Below the pieces are notes generated by a model. The model saw nothing but the letters and a program-made list of their open reading frames with translations. It did not search any database and was not told where the DNA came from. From Pseudomonas sp. GM80 (lineage in GTDB: Bacteria > Pseudomonadota > Gammaproteobacteria > Pseudomonadales > Pseudomonadaceae), in contig NZ_AKJD01000080.1 in the NCBI RefSeq assembly GCF_000282515.1, forward strand, positions 38,296-102,295: DNA of 64,000 nt. Direction: 5' to 3'. Positions within the stretch are counted from its first letter, which is position 1. Every line of letters begins with the position of its first letter. Of the stretch, positions 9,601 to 18,317 are shown one piece after another. A program made the translations under genes and the position numbers.

Positions 9601-10968
9601 CCGGGATTCAATGAGGTCTGGACATTCGATGAGGCGTTGGTCGAAGTAATCCGCGCGCGCCTCGGTGCGTTCGGCCCACTGCCGTTACCCGCCATAGCTG
9701 AACCGCTCGCGCTGCCAACCGCTCAAGTCAATCAAGCCCTCGCCCAACTGGAGCGTGAAGGCTACGTGCTGCGCGGCCAGTTCACGCCGAAACTGAACAT
9801 CGAGGAATGGTGCGAACGGCATCTGCTCGCGCGTATTCATCGCTACACGGTCAAGCGTCTGCGCCGGGAAATCGAACCGGTGGCGTTGCAGGATTTCATG
9901 CGCTTTCTGTTCGACTGGCAGCATCTTTCGCCCTCGACTCGTGGCCAAGGCAGTGCGGTGTTGCCGTCGATTGTCGGTCAGTTCGAAGGCTACGCAGCAG
10001 CGGCCTCGGCGTGGGACAGCGATATTCTTCCGGCGCGTCTCAAGGATTATTCGCCGAGCTGGCTGGATGACCTGTGCCGTAACGGTAAACTGGTGTGGAC
10101 ACGCCTCAGTGCCCGGCAAAAAGTCAGCGGCACGGCGTTGCGCAGCACGCCGATCGTGTTGCTGCCGCGCAGTCAGGTCGGCCTTTGGAGTGCGCTGGCG
10201 GAACAGACGCCGGTGAGCGAACTGTCGCCGAAAACCCAGAAAGTGTTTGAAGCCTTGAGTCAGCACGGTGCGCTGTTTTTCGATGAGCTGATTCATGAAG
10301 CGCACCTGCTGCGCACCGAGCTGGAAATCGCCTTGCAGGAGCTGGTCGGTGCCGGCCTGGTAAACGCCGACAGCTTCGCCGGCCTGCGTGCGCTGATCAC
10401 CCCGGCGAGCAAGCGTCAGCAGCGCAGCAGTCGGCGTGGGCGCGGCGCGTTTGTCGGTGGCATGGACGATGCCGGGCGTTGGGCGTTGTTGCGGCGCGGG
10501 ACGGCGGTGGATAACAGCGAGACGCTGGAGCATGTCGCGATGACGTTGTTGCGACGTTACGGCGTAGTGTTCTGGCGCCTGCTCGAACGTGAGGCGGATT
10601 GGTTGCCGAGTTGGCGGGAATTGCTGCGCACCTTTCATCGACTGGAAGCTCGCGGCGAGATTCGCGGCGGGCGGTTTGTCAGTGGTTTGGCGGGAGAACA
10701 GTTTGCCTTGCCGGAGGCGATTCCGTTGTTGCGCGAAGTGCGGCGGCGGCCACATGACGGCAGTCTGGTGGCGGTGTGCGGAGTAGATCCGTTGAACCTG
10801 GCCGGGACGTTGTTGCCGGGGGTGAAGGTGCCGGCGTTGGTGAGTAATCGGTTGGTCTATCGTGATGGGTTGCCGGCGGCGGCGGAGATTGCCGGCAAGC
10901 CGCAGTTCTGGCTGGAGCTGGATCCGATCTCTATGGAGCAGGTGCGCGGCAAGCTGATCCGGCATTGA
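6682..10968 (+). CDS. lhr: Lhr-type large superfamily 2 DNA helicase
   Basis: A 1428-residue helicase. Lobe 1 has Walker A PTGSGKT (residues 51-57), DEIH (177-180) and SAT (212-214). Lobe 2 contains NTRRLAERL, AHHGSL, SLELGIDIGEVD and the arginine-finger motif QRVGRSGH. The remaining 1000 residues match the Lhr core (winged helix and beta-barrel) plus the long C-terminal extension of the long form (E. coli Lhr is about 1540 residues). Lhr proteins are 3'-5' translocases on DNA and DNA:RNA hybrids, linked to repair. The long form is distinct from the short Lhr found with ligase and phosphoesterase genes, and no such partner is present here. It stands alone between two family B REP pairs. Confidence 0.93.
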   Translation: MNLPLPADSALAGFHPAVSAWFRKTFPTVTAAQARAWPLIRQRRSTLIAAPTGSGKTLTAFLAVLDDLVHRGLENPDGLPDETLVVYVSPLKALSNDIRINLQNPLAGITEQLRQMNLPEVHITTAVRTGDTPQKERAAMHKTAPHILVTTPESLYVLLGSESGRKMLGTTRTVIIDEIHAMAAGKRGSHLALSLERLQALCAEPLTRIGLSATQKPVEAVAQFLVGHDRPCEIIDIGHARPRDLGIEVPPVPLSAVMANDVWELVYDRLAELAREHRTTLIFVNTRRLAERLSRHLSERLGKHAVAAHHGSLAKEFRLDAEQRLKRGKLQVLIATASLELGIDIGEVDLVCQIASPRSIAGFLQRVGRSGHQVGGTPKGRLFATTRDDLIECAALLDCVRRGELDTLHIPVAPLDVLAQQIIAEVSCQEWSEDALLAMFRQASPYRDLDEKHYQALLSMLAEGYNGRQGIRSAYLHRDAVSRTLRGRRGAKLAAVTSGGTIPDNADYSVMLEPQGLNIGSVNEDFAVESIAGDVFQLGNTSYRILRVETGKVRVEDAHGQPPTIPFWLGEAPGRSDELSFAVARLQAQLDALLGASPGDLQPALDWLTQTLGLNRASAEQLVEYLARARQTLGALPSQDTLLMERFFDESGGTQLIIHSPFGSRINRAWGLALRKRFCRTFNFELQAAASEDAIVLSLSTSHSFELDEIWRYLHSNNAEHTLIQAVLDAPLFGVRWRWNAGVALALPRFTGGRKVAPQLQRMKSEDLIASVFPDQIACLENLAGEREIPEHPLIEQTLDDCLHEAMDCEGWLNLLRRMERGEVRLISRDLPAPSPLAAEILSARPYTFLDDAPLEERRTQAVINRRWSDPQSTDDLGALDADAINAVREEAWPSPNAVDEMHEALMSLACISEAEVRANEGWRGWLDTLAGSGRACRLQVDPEHCLWLARERLSCLQALYPQAKVQPELEALPGFNEVWTFDEALVEVIRARLGAFGPLPLPAIAEPLALPTAQVNQALAQLEREGYVLRGQFTPKLNIEEWCERHLLARIHRYTVKRLRREIEPVALQDFMRFLFDWQHLSPSTRGQGSAVLPSIVGQFEGYAAAASAWDSDILPARLKDYSPSWLDDLCRNGKLVWTRLSARQKVSGTALRSTPIVLLPRSQVGLWSALAEQTPVSELSPKTQKVFEALSQHGALFFDELIHEAHLLRTELEIALQELVGAGLVNADSFAGLRALITPASKRQQRSSRRGRGAFVGGMDDAGRWALLRRGTAVDNSETLEHVAMTLLRRYGVVFWRLLEREADWLPSWRELLRTFHRLEARGEIRGGRFVSGLAGEQFALPEAIPLLREVRRRPHDGSLVAVCGVDPLNLAGTLLPGVKVPALVSNRLVYRDGLPAAAEIAGKPQFWLELDPISMEQVRGKLIRH

Positions 10969-10982
10969 GGTTTGGCTGCCTC

Positions 10983-11086
10983 GGCCTCATCGCTGGCAAG
11001 CCAGCTCCCACAGGGTTTTGGGTGACGCTGGAATAGAAGGCACACCCCAAATCACTGTGGGAGCTGGCTTGCCAGCGATGAGGCCA
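10983..11086. repeat. REP inverted pair, family B (copy 2)
   Basis: The same arms as 6514-6615 in inverted orientation with about 40 bp between them. It fills the space between the ends of lhr and the convergent mechanosensitive channel gene, where no other terminator is visible. Confidence 0.9.
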
Positions 11087-11111
11087 GCACTAACACCAAA
11101 AAATCAACCGG

Positions 11112-13208
11112 TTAAGTCCGCGACTCCTGCGGCACCTCAGTCGCAACCACCTCTCCCTCGTGCACCTGCCGCTTCGGCAACAAAACCTGCTGTGGATAAG
11201 TCTGCGCAAAATGCACCGTTTCGGTGTTATCCACAAGCTTCTTCAAACGCTGATTGAACGCTCGGCTCACCGCATACTGCCCGCCCGACACCGTGCGGAA
11301 TTGCGCCGTCAGCACCACACCGTTCAAATCCATCCGATCCACGCCAAACACGTCCAGCGGCCCTTGCAGGTTGTACTTGAGGAACGGATCTTCGCGGATC
11401 GAATCGCCGGTCTCGCGGATCAGCTCGATGGCTCTATCGACATCCGTGTCATAAGTGAATTGCACCGAGAAAAACGCATAGGCAAATTGCCGCGATTGGT
11501 TGGTCACAGCCTTGATCTGGCCGAACGGCACCGAGTGCACAAAGCCCTTGCCGTCACGCAACCGCAGGGTGCGGATGGTCAGCCCTTCGACCGTGCCGGC
11601 ATGCCCGGAATCAAGCACCACCCAATCGCCAATCGACAAGGTGTCTTCGATGATGATGAACAGCCCGGTGATCACGTCCTGCACCAATTGCTGCGAACCG
11701 AAACCGATGGCCAGACCGACCACACCGGCACCCGCCAGCAGCGGCGCCACATTGATCCCCAGATTGGCCATGGTGGTGATCGCGCAGATCACCACGAGGA
11801 TGATTTTGATCGCGTTGCGCAACAGCGGCAGGATGGTTTTCACCCGCGTGCTCGGCTGGCGCGCCGCGCGCTTGCTGACCGGTGGTTTCAGCGCTTCCTG
11901 AATCGCCGTGTCGAGCACCACCCACAACAGCCACGTCACCAGGAAGATCAGGCCAATGCTGCTCAGCGCGTTACTGATTGCTCGCCCGACCGTGCTGCTC
12001 TGGGCGAAATCGAGCAGCGACACACCCCAGATCCGCCCGAGAATGTCGATGAAGGCAATCGCAATGACGATCCGCAGCAACGCATGCAACAGGCTGAGAA
12101 AGCGTTCCTTGTAAGCGCTGCTGCGCTGGATCGCTTCGGCTTTTCGCGACTTGAACACGTGCTGCAGGATCGTGCTGAGAAACACCGTGCCGATCAGCAA
12201 CACGGTAGTGAACAACGCGCAGCGCAGGGCTTTTTGATTGTCCTCGCCGATGCCGATCAGGTTCACTGCCGAAACCAGCACCATCAGCACAATCGGCCAA
12301 TACCACAGCCCGGAAAAAATCCGCAGCGACTCTTGCATTGAGGGTTGTTTCAGCCGTTGGCTCAGCGGGCGATTACGGATCAGATGCGCCACCGGGCGAC
12401 GCAGGCGAATCACCAGCAGACCGAAAATCACCGAAGCAATCAGCCCGGTAAACACCGCGACACTGCTGGTGATATTGCCGCCCAGTTGACGGGCAATCTG
12501 CGGACTGGTCAGCGCATCGCTGAGGGCCGCGAGAAAGCCGATCAGGAACAATGGCTTCGGGCAGTAATCACGGATGATGCGCGCCGCCGGGCGCTTGTGG
12601 CCGACGTTGAATATCACCACTACGCATAACAACATCGACGTGGAAAAGATGCCGCTGCTGGTGGCGTAGGCCAGGCACAGCGCCAGCGCACGGCCCACCG
12701 AGGCCTGCAGAAAGTGGCTGACGTAAAGGGTCAGCGGCAGGCAGATCAGCGCCGGTACCGTGTACGGCAGCAGGTAGCCGATCAGGTCCTGGCTGCGCTG
12801 CCGGGTGCGTAGCCAGCGGCCTTGGCGCAAGCGGTTGGCCAGCAGACCGCCGAGTACAGTCAGCAGCGCAAAACTGCCGAGCCAGACGCCGGACAAGGTG
12901 AGGAAATCCCCAGCGACGCTCCAACCCGAGCGGTTTGACGGCTGGTTGACCAGCCTGTCGACTTCATCGGCCGCACGGTCGGCGCGCAGGCGCCAGGCAT
13001 CGACCAGATGTTCGTTGATGTCGAGTTTGTCTTGGACGTCGTCGATGCTCGAACTGATCGCACCGAGCAGACCGCCCTGCACGATGGGCTCAGGCTTTGC
13101 CGCCTCCTCGGTGGCGGCGGGAACGCCCGGCAGTGCGGCGGCCTCCAGTTCGTTGGTGCCTAGAAACAGCAGTGCTCCCAGCAGAATGGCGATCCTGAAC
13201 TTGCTCAA
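11112..13208 (-). CDS. MscS-family mechanosensitive channel (YbiO-like)
   Basis: A 698-residue inner membrane channel with an N-terminal signal/membrane segment, a periplasmic part, many membrane helices, and the MscS core in the last 230 residues. The pore helix and start of the beta domain read AGVVGLAIGFGSQQLVQD followed by IEDTLSIGDWV (about residues 485-525). Length and layout resemble E. coli YbiO (about 740). It releases solutes under osmotic down-shock. Start chosen at TTG 13208 because GGGAG lies 9 bases before it and a hydrophobic leader begins there. The longer frame to 13508 runs through a REP element and is not credible. Confidence 0.87.
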   Translation of the reverse strand: MSKFRIAILLGALLFLGTNELEAAALPGVPAATEEAAKPEPIVQGGLLGAISSSIDDVQDKLDINEHLVDAWRLRADRAADEVDRLVNQPSNRSGWSVAGDFLTLSGVWLGSFALLTVLGGLLANRLRQGRWLRTRQRSQDLIGYLLPYTVPALICLPLTLYVSHFLQASVGRALALCLAYATSSGIFSTSMLLCVVVIFNVGHKRPAARIIRDYCPKPLFLIGFLAALSDALTSPQIARQLGGNITSSVAVFTGLIASVIFGLLVIRLRRPVAHLIRNRPLSQRLKQPSMQESLRIFSGLWYWPIVLMVLVSAVNLIGIGEDNQKALRCALFTTVLLIGTVFLSTILQHVFKSRKAEAIQRSSAYKERFLSLLHALLRIVIAIAFIDILGRIWGVSLLDFAQSSTVGRAISNALSSIGLIFLVTWLLWVVLDTAIQEALKPPVSKRAARQPSTRVKTILPLLRNAIKIILVVICAITTMANLGINVAPLLAGAGVVGLAIGFGSQQLVQDVITGLFIIIEDTLSIGDWVVLDSGHAGTVEGLTIRTLRLRDGKGFVHSVPFGQIKAVTNQSRQFAYAFFSVQFTYDTDVDRAIELIRETGDSIREDPFLKYNLQGPLDVFGVDRMDLNGVVLTAQFRTVSGGQYAVSRAFNQRLKKLVDNTETVHFAQTYPQQVLLPKRQVHEGEVVATEVPQESRT

Positions 13209-13301
13209 AACTCCGATCTCCCGTGGCTGAACCTGTAAGGAACTGATCGATTTTTGTGCGGCAAGTTCAAGACCCCCCTCACAGAGCACCGCCTCGGGCA
13301 C

Positions 13302-13411
13302 TGATCGTTCCCACGCTCTGCGTGGGAATGCAGCCCGGGACGCTACGCGTCCCAACAGCGGACGCGGAGCGTCCAATGAGGCGTACCCACGCGGAGCGTG
13401 GGTACGATCAA
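13302..13411. repeat. REP-like inverted repeat cluster, family C
   Basis: Several short hairpins: TTCCCACGCTCTGCGTGGGAA, GGACGCTACGCGTCC, GGACGCGGAGCGTCC and ACCCACGCGGAGCGTGGGT, ending in TACGATCA opposite TGATCGTT. The outer ends are inverted repeats of each other. It occupies much of the 298-bp gap (13209-13506) between the divergent channel and DUF72 genes; no gene is seen there. Confidence 0.85.
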
Positions 13412-13506
13412 GGAGCGACCGTCGGTAATGCCATCGAAACTTTCCCGATCCGCCCGCAGTCATCAAAAGACAGCGGCAACACGAGGGCTTTCTACGGGAG
13501 GGTGGC

Positions 13507-14433
13507 ATGGCGACGATTCACATCGGTATTTCCGGCTGGCGCTACGAACCGTGGCGCGGGGACTTCTACCCCAAGGGACTGGCGCAAAAGCGCGAATTGC
13601 AATTCGCGTCGAGGGCGGTCAACAGCATCGAAATCAATGGTTCGTTCTACGCCCTGCAACGACCCGAACGCTATGCGCAGTGGTACGCCGAAACACCCGA
13701 CGACTTCGTCTTCAGCGTCAAGGCGCCGCGCTTCATCACCCATATCCGCCGTCTGCGCGATATCGAAAAACCCTTGGCGAATTTCTTTGCCTCGGGGATT
13801 CTGCAACTCAAAGAGAAACTCGGGCCGATCCTTTGGCAATTTCCGCCGAACTTCAAATTCGAGCCCGAGCGTTTCGAGCACTTTCTCGCGCTATTGCCCC
13901 ATGACACCGAAGCGGCTGCCGCCCTCGCCCACCAACACGATTCCCACCTGCACGGCCACGCGAGCATGAAAGCCTGGCGCAAAAAGCCGCTGCGCCACGC
14001 GGTGGAAATCCGCAACGACAGCTTCCTTGATCCCGATTTCGTACGGCTGTTGAAGCGCTACAACACCGCACTGGTGATCGCCGACACTGCCGATAAATGG
14101 CCGTATCGCGAAGACCTCACAAGCGACTTCGTCTATCTGCGCCTGCACGGTGCCGAAGAGCTTTACGCCAGCGGCTATACCGCGCCGGCCCTCAAGCGTT
14201 GGGCCGAGCGCATCGACGCTTGGCACCACGGCGAGCAACCGAAGGATGCCCACCTGATCGCGCCACGCTTGAAGCCACGCGCACGCAAATCCCGCGAAGT
14301 GTTCTGCTATTTCGACAACGACATCAAAGTCCGCGCGCCGTACGACGCCCGCGATCTGCTGCATCGTTTCGAACTGGATAAAGACCTCGCCACCACCCCC
14401 GGCGAACCCGCTGGCGAAGGAGTGCTGGCATGA
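13507..14433 (+). CDS. DUF72 family protein (YecE-like)
   Basis: A 308-residue protein of the DUF72 family, which folds as a TIM-type barrel of unknown reaction. Family features are the N-terminal [36 protein letters not shown], and the C-terminal [22 protein letters not shown] sits 4 bases before the ATG. Its last four bases overlap the start of the YbhP-like gene (ATGA), the first of three such overlaps in this operon. DUF72 proteins have been suggested to act in DNA or RNA metabolism, but here the gene is coupled to membrane lipid genes. Function not assigned. Confidence 0.85.
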   Translation: MATIHIGISGWRYEPWRGDFYPKGLAQKRELQFASRAVNSIEINGSFYALQRPERYAQWYAETPDDFVFSVKAPRFITHIRRLRDIEKPLANFFASGILQLKEKLGPILWQFPPNFKFEPERFEHFLALLPHDTEAAAALAHQHDSHLHGHASMKAWRKKPLRHAVEIRNDSFLDPDFVRLLKRYNTALVIADTADKWPYREDLTSDFVYLRLHGAEELYASGYTAPALKRWAERIDAWHHGEQPKDAHLIAPRLKPRARKSREVFCYFDNDIKVRAPYDARDLLHRFELDKDLATTPGEPAGEGVLA

Positions 14434-15227
14434 GTATTCCAGAACCGGTCGGCTTCACCGATGAAGGCTCGGTCGCCGCGCCGTCGGTGCGCACATTCAC
14501 CGTACTGACGGTCAACACCCACAAGGGTTTTACCGCACTGAATCGGCGCTTCATTCTTCCGGAATTGCGCGAAGCGGTGCGCAGCGTGGCGGCCGACGTG
14601 GTGTTCCTGCAGGAAGTCCACGGCACTCACGAACACCATCCCAAGCGTTACAGCAACTGGCCGACGATGCCACAGTACGAATTCCTCGCCGACAGCCTCT
14701 GGCCGCAGTTCGCCTACGGGCGCAACGCGGTGTACCCGGAAGGCGATCACGGCAATGCGCTGCTGTCGAAATTCCAGATCATCCGCCACGACAACCTTGA
14801 TGTGTCGATCAGCGGCCACGAGAACCGCGGCCTGTTGCACTGCGTACTGCGCCTGCCCGGCGACGGTGTCGAGATCCATGCGATCTGCGTGCACCTGGGC
14901 CTGCGTGAAAGTCATCGCAACGCTCAGCTGAAGCTGCTCGGCGAACGCCTTGCCGAACTGCCAGATGACGCCCCGGTGATCGTCGCCGGCGACTTCAATG
15001 ACTGGCGCCAACGCGCCGATGCGTTGCTCAAACCTTGTGGCCTGCGCGAAGTCTTTGCCGAGCACCATGGCAAACCGGCGCGCAGTTTCCCCGCACGCCT
15101 GCCGACGCTGCGCCTCGACCGAATTTATGTACGCAACCTCAAAACCAGCCAGCCGAAAGTCCTCGCCAACCGGCCCTGGTCTCACCTTTCCGACCACGCA
15201 CCGTTATCGGTGGAGATCGAACTATGA
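14430..15227 (+). CDS. ybhP: Endonuclease/exonuclease/phosphatase family protein (YbhP-like)
   Basis: A 265-residue member of the EEP superfamily. Motifs are VNTHKGF near the N terminus, FLQEVHG (metal-binding Glu), [23 protein letters not shown] and the final SDHAPLSVE (catalytic Asp-His). The family includes DNase I-like nucleases and phospholipid or phosphoinositide phosphodiesterases. In E. coli ybhP lies directly before clsB and ybhN, as here, so a role in phospholipid head-group chemistry is likely. It overlaps the genes on both sides by four bases. Confidence 0.87.
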   Translation: MSIPEPVGFTDEGSVAAPSVRTFTVLTVNTHKGFTALNRRFILPELREAVRSVAADVVFLQEVHGTHEHHPKRYSNWPTMPQYEFLADSLWPQFAYGRNAVYPEGDHGNALLSKFQIIRHDNLDVSISGHENRGLLHCVLRLPGDGVEIHAICVHLGLRESHRNAQLKLLGERLAELPDDAPVIVAGDFNDWRQRADALLKPCGLREVFAEHHGKPARSFPARLPTLRLDRIYVRNLKTSQPKVLANRPWSHLSDHAPLSVEIEL

Positions 15228-16498
15228 ACAGCGCGCCGCTGGAGAAATCCGCCGTGGAACCCATCAGCATCAACCCGCCGATACGCGAGCCCGGCCAGGT
15301 CGACGTCGAGTACCGCTGGCAGGGTGGCAACCGTGTGCAATTGCTGGAGAACGGCGAGGAATATTTCCCCCGCGTGTTCGAGGCGATGCGCGCGGCGAAA
15401 AGCGAAATCCTGTTGGAGACTTTCATCGTCTTCGAAGACAAGGTCGGCGCTGAACTGCAGGAGATTCTGATTGATGCGGCGAAGCGCGGCGTGCGCACCA
15501 CCGTCAGCCTCGATGGCTTCGGCTGCGGCGAGTTGAGCACCGGCTATCTCGCCGCGCTGAGCGAGGCCGGTGTGCATTTGCAGATCTTCGATCCGGCGCC
15601 CAAGCACTTGGGCATCCGGACTAACTGGTTTCGCCGCCTGCACCGCAAGATCGTCGTGGTCGACGGCCTGATTGCGTTCATTGGCGGGATCAACTTTTCC
15701 GGTGATCACCTCGCCGATTTCGGCCCTGAGGCCAAGCAGGATTATTCGGTGGAAGTTCAAGGCCCAGTGGTCGCCGACATCCATCATTTCGCCCTTCTGC
15801 AAAGTGGTCGGCCGGGCCGTGCGCGGTTCTGGTGGCAACGCCGGCGCCAGCGGCGCGCGGAGATGGCCTTCGAAGACCACGACGGCCAGGTGCGTCTGGT
15901 ATTCCGCGACAACGATCAACACAGCACCGATATCGAAGACGTCTATTTGCAGGTGTTGCGCCGCGCCAAACGTCGGGTGGTGATCGCCAACGCCTACTTC
16001 TTCCCCGGTTACCGCTTGCTGCGCGAAATACGCAACGCCGCGCGGCGTGGCGTCGATGTGCGGCTGATCCTGCAAGGCCAGCCGGACATGCTGGTGGCCA
16101 AACTTGCCGCGCGCATGACCTACGATTATTTGCTCAAGGCTGGCGTGCAGATTCACGAATATTGCCAGCGCCCGCTGCACGGCAAAGTCGCGCTGGTCGA
16201 TGACGAATGGAGCACCGTCGGTTCGAGCAATCTCGACCCGCTGAGCCTGTCGCTGAACCTTGAAGCCAACGTGCTGATTCGCGACCGCGCGTTCAACCAG
16301 CACTTGTTCGAGCGCCTCGAAGACCTCAGCCAGAATCACTGCAAAGCCATGGACGCGAGCAAGTCGCCACGCGGGCGTATCTGGCACATGACCGTCGGCT
16401 TTCTGGTGTTCCACTTTCTGCGGCATTTCCCGGCGATGGCCGGTTGGCTGCCAGCGCACAAACCACGACTCAAGCCGTTTCGAGGTGATCGCTCATGA
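15224..16498 (+). CDS. clsB: Cardiolipin synthase B-like phospholipase D family enzyme
   Basis: A 424-residue enzyme with two HKD motifs: HRKIVVVD starting at residue 140 and HGKVALVD starting at residue 319. These mark a phosphatidyltransferase of the phospholipase D family. Unlike ClsA it has no N-terminal membrane pair, which fits ClsB (413 residues in E. coli). ClsB makes cardiolipin, and can make phosphatidylglycerol from phosphatidylethanolamine and glycerol. Start chosen at 15224, where ATGA overlaps the ybhP stop; the frame is open further upstream but only inside ybhP. Confidence 0.9.
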   Translation: MNSAPLEKSAVEPISINPPIREPGQVDVEYRWQGGNRVQLLENGEEYFPRVFEAMRAAKSEILLETFIVFEDKVGAELQEILIDAAKRGVRTTVSLDGFGCGELSTGYLAALSEAGVHLQIFDPAPKHLGIRTNWFRRLHRKIVVVDGLIAFIGGINFSGDHLADFGPEAKQDYSVEVQGPVVADIHHFALLQSGRPGRARFWWQRRRQRRAEMAFEDHDGQVRLVFRDNDQHSTDIEDVYLQVLRRAKRRVVIANAYFFPGYRLLREIRNAARRGVDVRLILQGQPDMLVAKLAARMTYDYLLKAGVQIHEYCQRPLHGKVALVDDEWSTVGSSNLDPLSLSLNLEANVLIRDRAFNQHLFERLEDLSQNHCKAMDASKSPRGRIWHMTVGFLVFHFLRHFPAMAGWLPAHKPRLKPFRGDRS

Positions 16499-17484
16499 GC
16501 CATACCGAAGCGCACCCGAGCGGCCATTCAGCGCCCGCGACCCACTCGAAATGGAGCCGATGGAAACGCCCGCTGACCGTGTTGTTTTTCCTCGCACTGA
16601 TCGTGTTGCTGACGATGTTCGCCACGCGAATCGAATGGGCCGAAGTGCTGCAAACCCTTGCTGACTTCAAAGTGCGCACGCTGATCATCGCCGCCAGCCT
16701 GACGTTGCTGAGTTTTCTGGTGTACGCCAGTTTCGACCTGATCGGCCGCACCTACATTCGCCAGGATCTGACCTGGAAACAGATCCTGCCGGTGGGCATC
16801 ATCAGCTATGCGTTCAACCTCAACCTCAGCGCGTGGGTCGGCGGCATTGCCATGCGTTACAGGCTGTACTCGCGGCTGGGCGTGAGCAAAGGCAACATCG
16901 CCAAGATTCTCGGGCTGAGCCTGGCGACCAACTGGTTTGGCTACATGACCATTGCCGGAGTGGTGTTCAGCAGTGGTCTGGTAAGCATGCCGCCGGGGTG
17001 GAAAGTCAGCAGCGGCGCGTTGCAGGGCATCGGTATTTTATTGCTGCTGGTCAGCGCGGGTTATCTCGCCGCGTGCCAGTTTTCCAAACGGCGTGAGTGG
17101 TCGATTCGTGGCGTGGAAATCAATCTGCCGTCGCTGCGTATGGCGGTGCTGCAATTGTTGCTGGGGGCGTTGAACTGGTCGCTGATGGCGGCGGTGATTT
17201 TCACCTTGTTGCCGGGCAAGCTCGACTATCCATTGGTGCTGGGGGTGTTGTTGATCAGCGCGATTGCCGGGGTGATCACGCATATTCCAGCGGGGCTTGG
17301 GGTGTTGGAGGCGGTGTTTGTCGCGCTGCTGCAACATGAGGCTTCACGGGGCAGTCTGGTGGCGGGTTTATTGGCGTATCGTGCGATTTATTTTCTGTTG
17401 CCGTTGTTGATCACGCTGGTGATGTATTTGCTGGTTGAGGCAAAGGCCAAGGCGCTGCGAATAGAGAAGAAACCGAGGCATTAA
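16495..17484 (+). CDS. ybhN: YbhN-like UPF0104 integral membrane protein
   Basis: A 329-residue polytopic membrane protein of the lysylphosphatidylglycerol-synthase transmembrane-domain family. It has about eight hydrophobic segments after a hydrophilic N-terminal 25 residues, with the family stretch ITHIPAGLGVLEAVFVALL near residue 270. The start overlaps the clsB stop by four bases. It has no synthase domain, so it may be a flippase-like partner for a lipid made by the ClsB/YbhP pair; that is inference. It ends the operon, with a REP pair directly behind. Confidence 0.87.
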   Translation: MSHTEAHPSGHSAPATHSKWSRWKRPLTVLFFLALIVLLTMFATRIEWAEVLQTLADFKVRTLIIAASLTLLSFLVYASFDLIGRTYIRQDLTWKQILPVGIISYAFNLNLSAWVGGIAMRYRLYSRLGVSKGNIAKILGLSLATNWFGYMTIAGVVFSSGLVSMPPGWKVSSGALQGIGILLLLVSAGYLAACQFSKRREWSIRGVEINLPSLRMAVLQLLLGALNWSLMAAVIFTLLPGKLDYPLVLGVLLISAIAGVITHIPAGLGVLEAVFVALLQHEASRGSLVAGLLAYRAIYFLLPLLITLVMYLLVEAKAKALRIEKKPRH

Positions 17485-17562
17485 GATCAAAAGATCGCAG
17501 CCTTCGGCAGCTCCTACCGAGATTGATGTAGGAGCTGCCGAAGGCTGCGATCCTTTGATCTT
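17483..17562. repeat. REP inverted pair, family A (copy 3)
   Basis: Inverted arms with GTAGGAGCTGCCGAAGG separated by about 13 bp; the right arm has one change (CCTTTG for CTTTTG). It fills the gap between convergent ybhN and the hydrolase gene, whose stop codon touches its edge. Confidence 0.9.
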
Positions 17563-18317
17563 CAAGATTGAATAATGCTCAACCGTTCGCCCACCACCAT
17601 CTCGGTAATCCAGTCCACCAGAATCGATGTATACGCCTGCTGCGACACCGGCTCGCTCAACGCGTGATCGGCACCATCAATGATCCGGTGCGTCAACGAA
17701 TGCGTCTGCTGGCACGCCGCGCGGTAACTCATGATCGCTGCGTGCGGTACGTAGTCGTCAGTTTCCGATTCCACCAGCAACACATCCCCGGTGAACTGCG
17801 AACACGCATGCAGCGCTCGGTTGCTGTCGGCGCGCACCAGCGTACTTCGATAATCGCGCAAATCCGCTTTATCCAGCTCGCGCTTGGGCGTGTGCCATTG
17901 CTCGTCGCGATACAGCGCTGGCACCCGCAGCGCCAGCCAGCGTACCGGGCGCAAAGACGTGAGGATTGCCGCCAGATAACCGCCGTAACTGGTGCCCACC
18001 ACGGCGATTGCCGACGTGTCGAGCGCCGGATGCGCAAGCAAGCGGTCATACGCCGCGAGCAGATCACGCAAATTATCCTCGCGAGTTACGCGGGTCAGCG
18101 GAATCCCGGTACCGCCAGTGTGCCCGCGCAAGTCGAAAGTCAAACACACACAACCAAGCCCGGCGATGCCTTTGGCTCGCTCAAGGTCACGTTCCTGACT
18201 ACCGCCCCATCCGTGAACAAACAACACCCCCGGGACTTTCGATTTGGGACTGAGAAATGTCCCGCTCATCTGTTCATCATCAATGTCGATTTGAATGCTT
18301 TCACTTCTAGCCGTCAT
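17562..18317 (-). CDS. Alpha/beta hydrolase (dienelactone hydrolase / serine aminopeptidase type)
   Basis: A 251-residue single-domain hydrolase. The oxyanion motif FVHGWGGS is near residue 33, the nucleophile elbow GTSYGG places Ser at 110, the acid is Asp187 or Asp188 in ETDDYVP, and the His is 218 in GADHAL. No signal peptide, so cytoplasmic. Substrate unknown. Its start overlaps the end of the DUF3182 gene by 11 bases, so the two are co-translated and probably act together. Confidence 0.85.
   Translation of the reverse strand: MTARSESIQIDIDDEQMSGTFLSPKSKVPGVLFVHGWGGSQERDLERAKGIAGLGCVCLTFDLRGHTGGTGIPLTRVTREDNLRDLLAAYDRLLAHPALDTSAIAVVGTSYGGYLAAILTSLRPVRWLALRVPALYRDEQWHTPKRELDKADLRDYRSTLVRADSNRALHACSQFTGDVLLVESETDDYVPHAAIMSYRAACQQTHSLTHRIIDGADHALSEPVSQQAYTSILVDWITEMVVGERLSIIQS

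Noticed and set aside
13209..13508. Upstream extension of the mechanosensitive channel reading frame
   Set aside because: It translates a REP-like repeat and lacks family similarity; a TTG start with a good ribosome site and hydrophobic leader follows.
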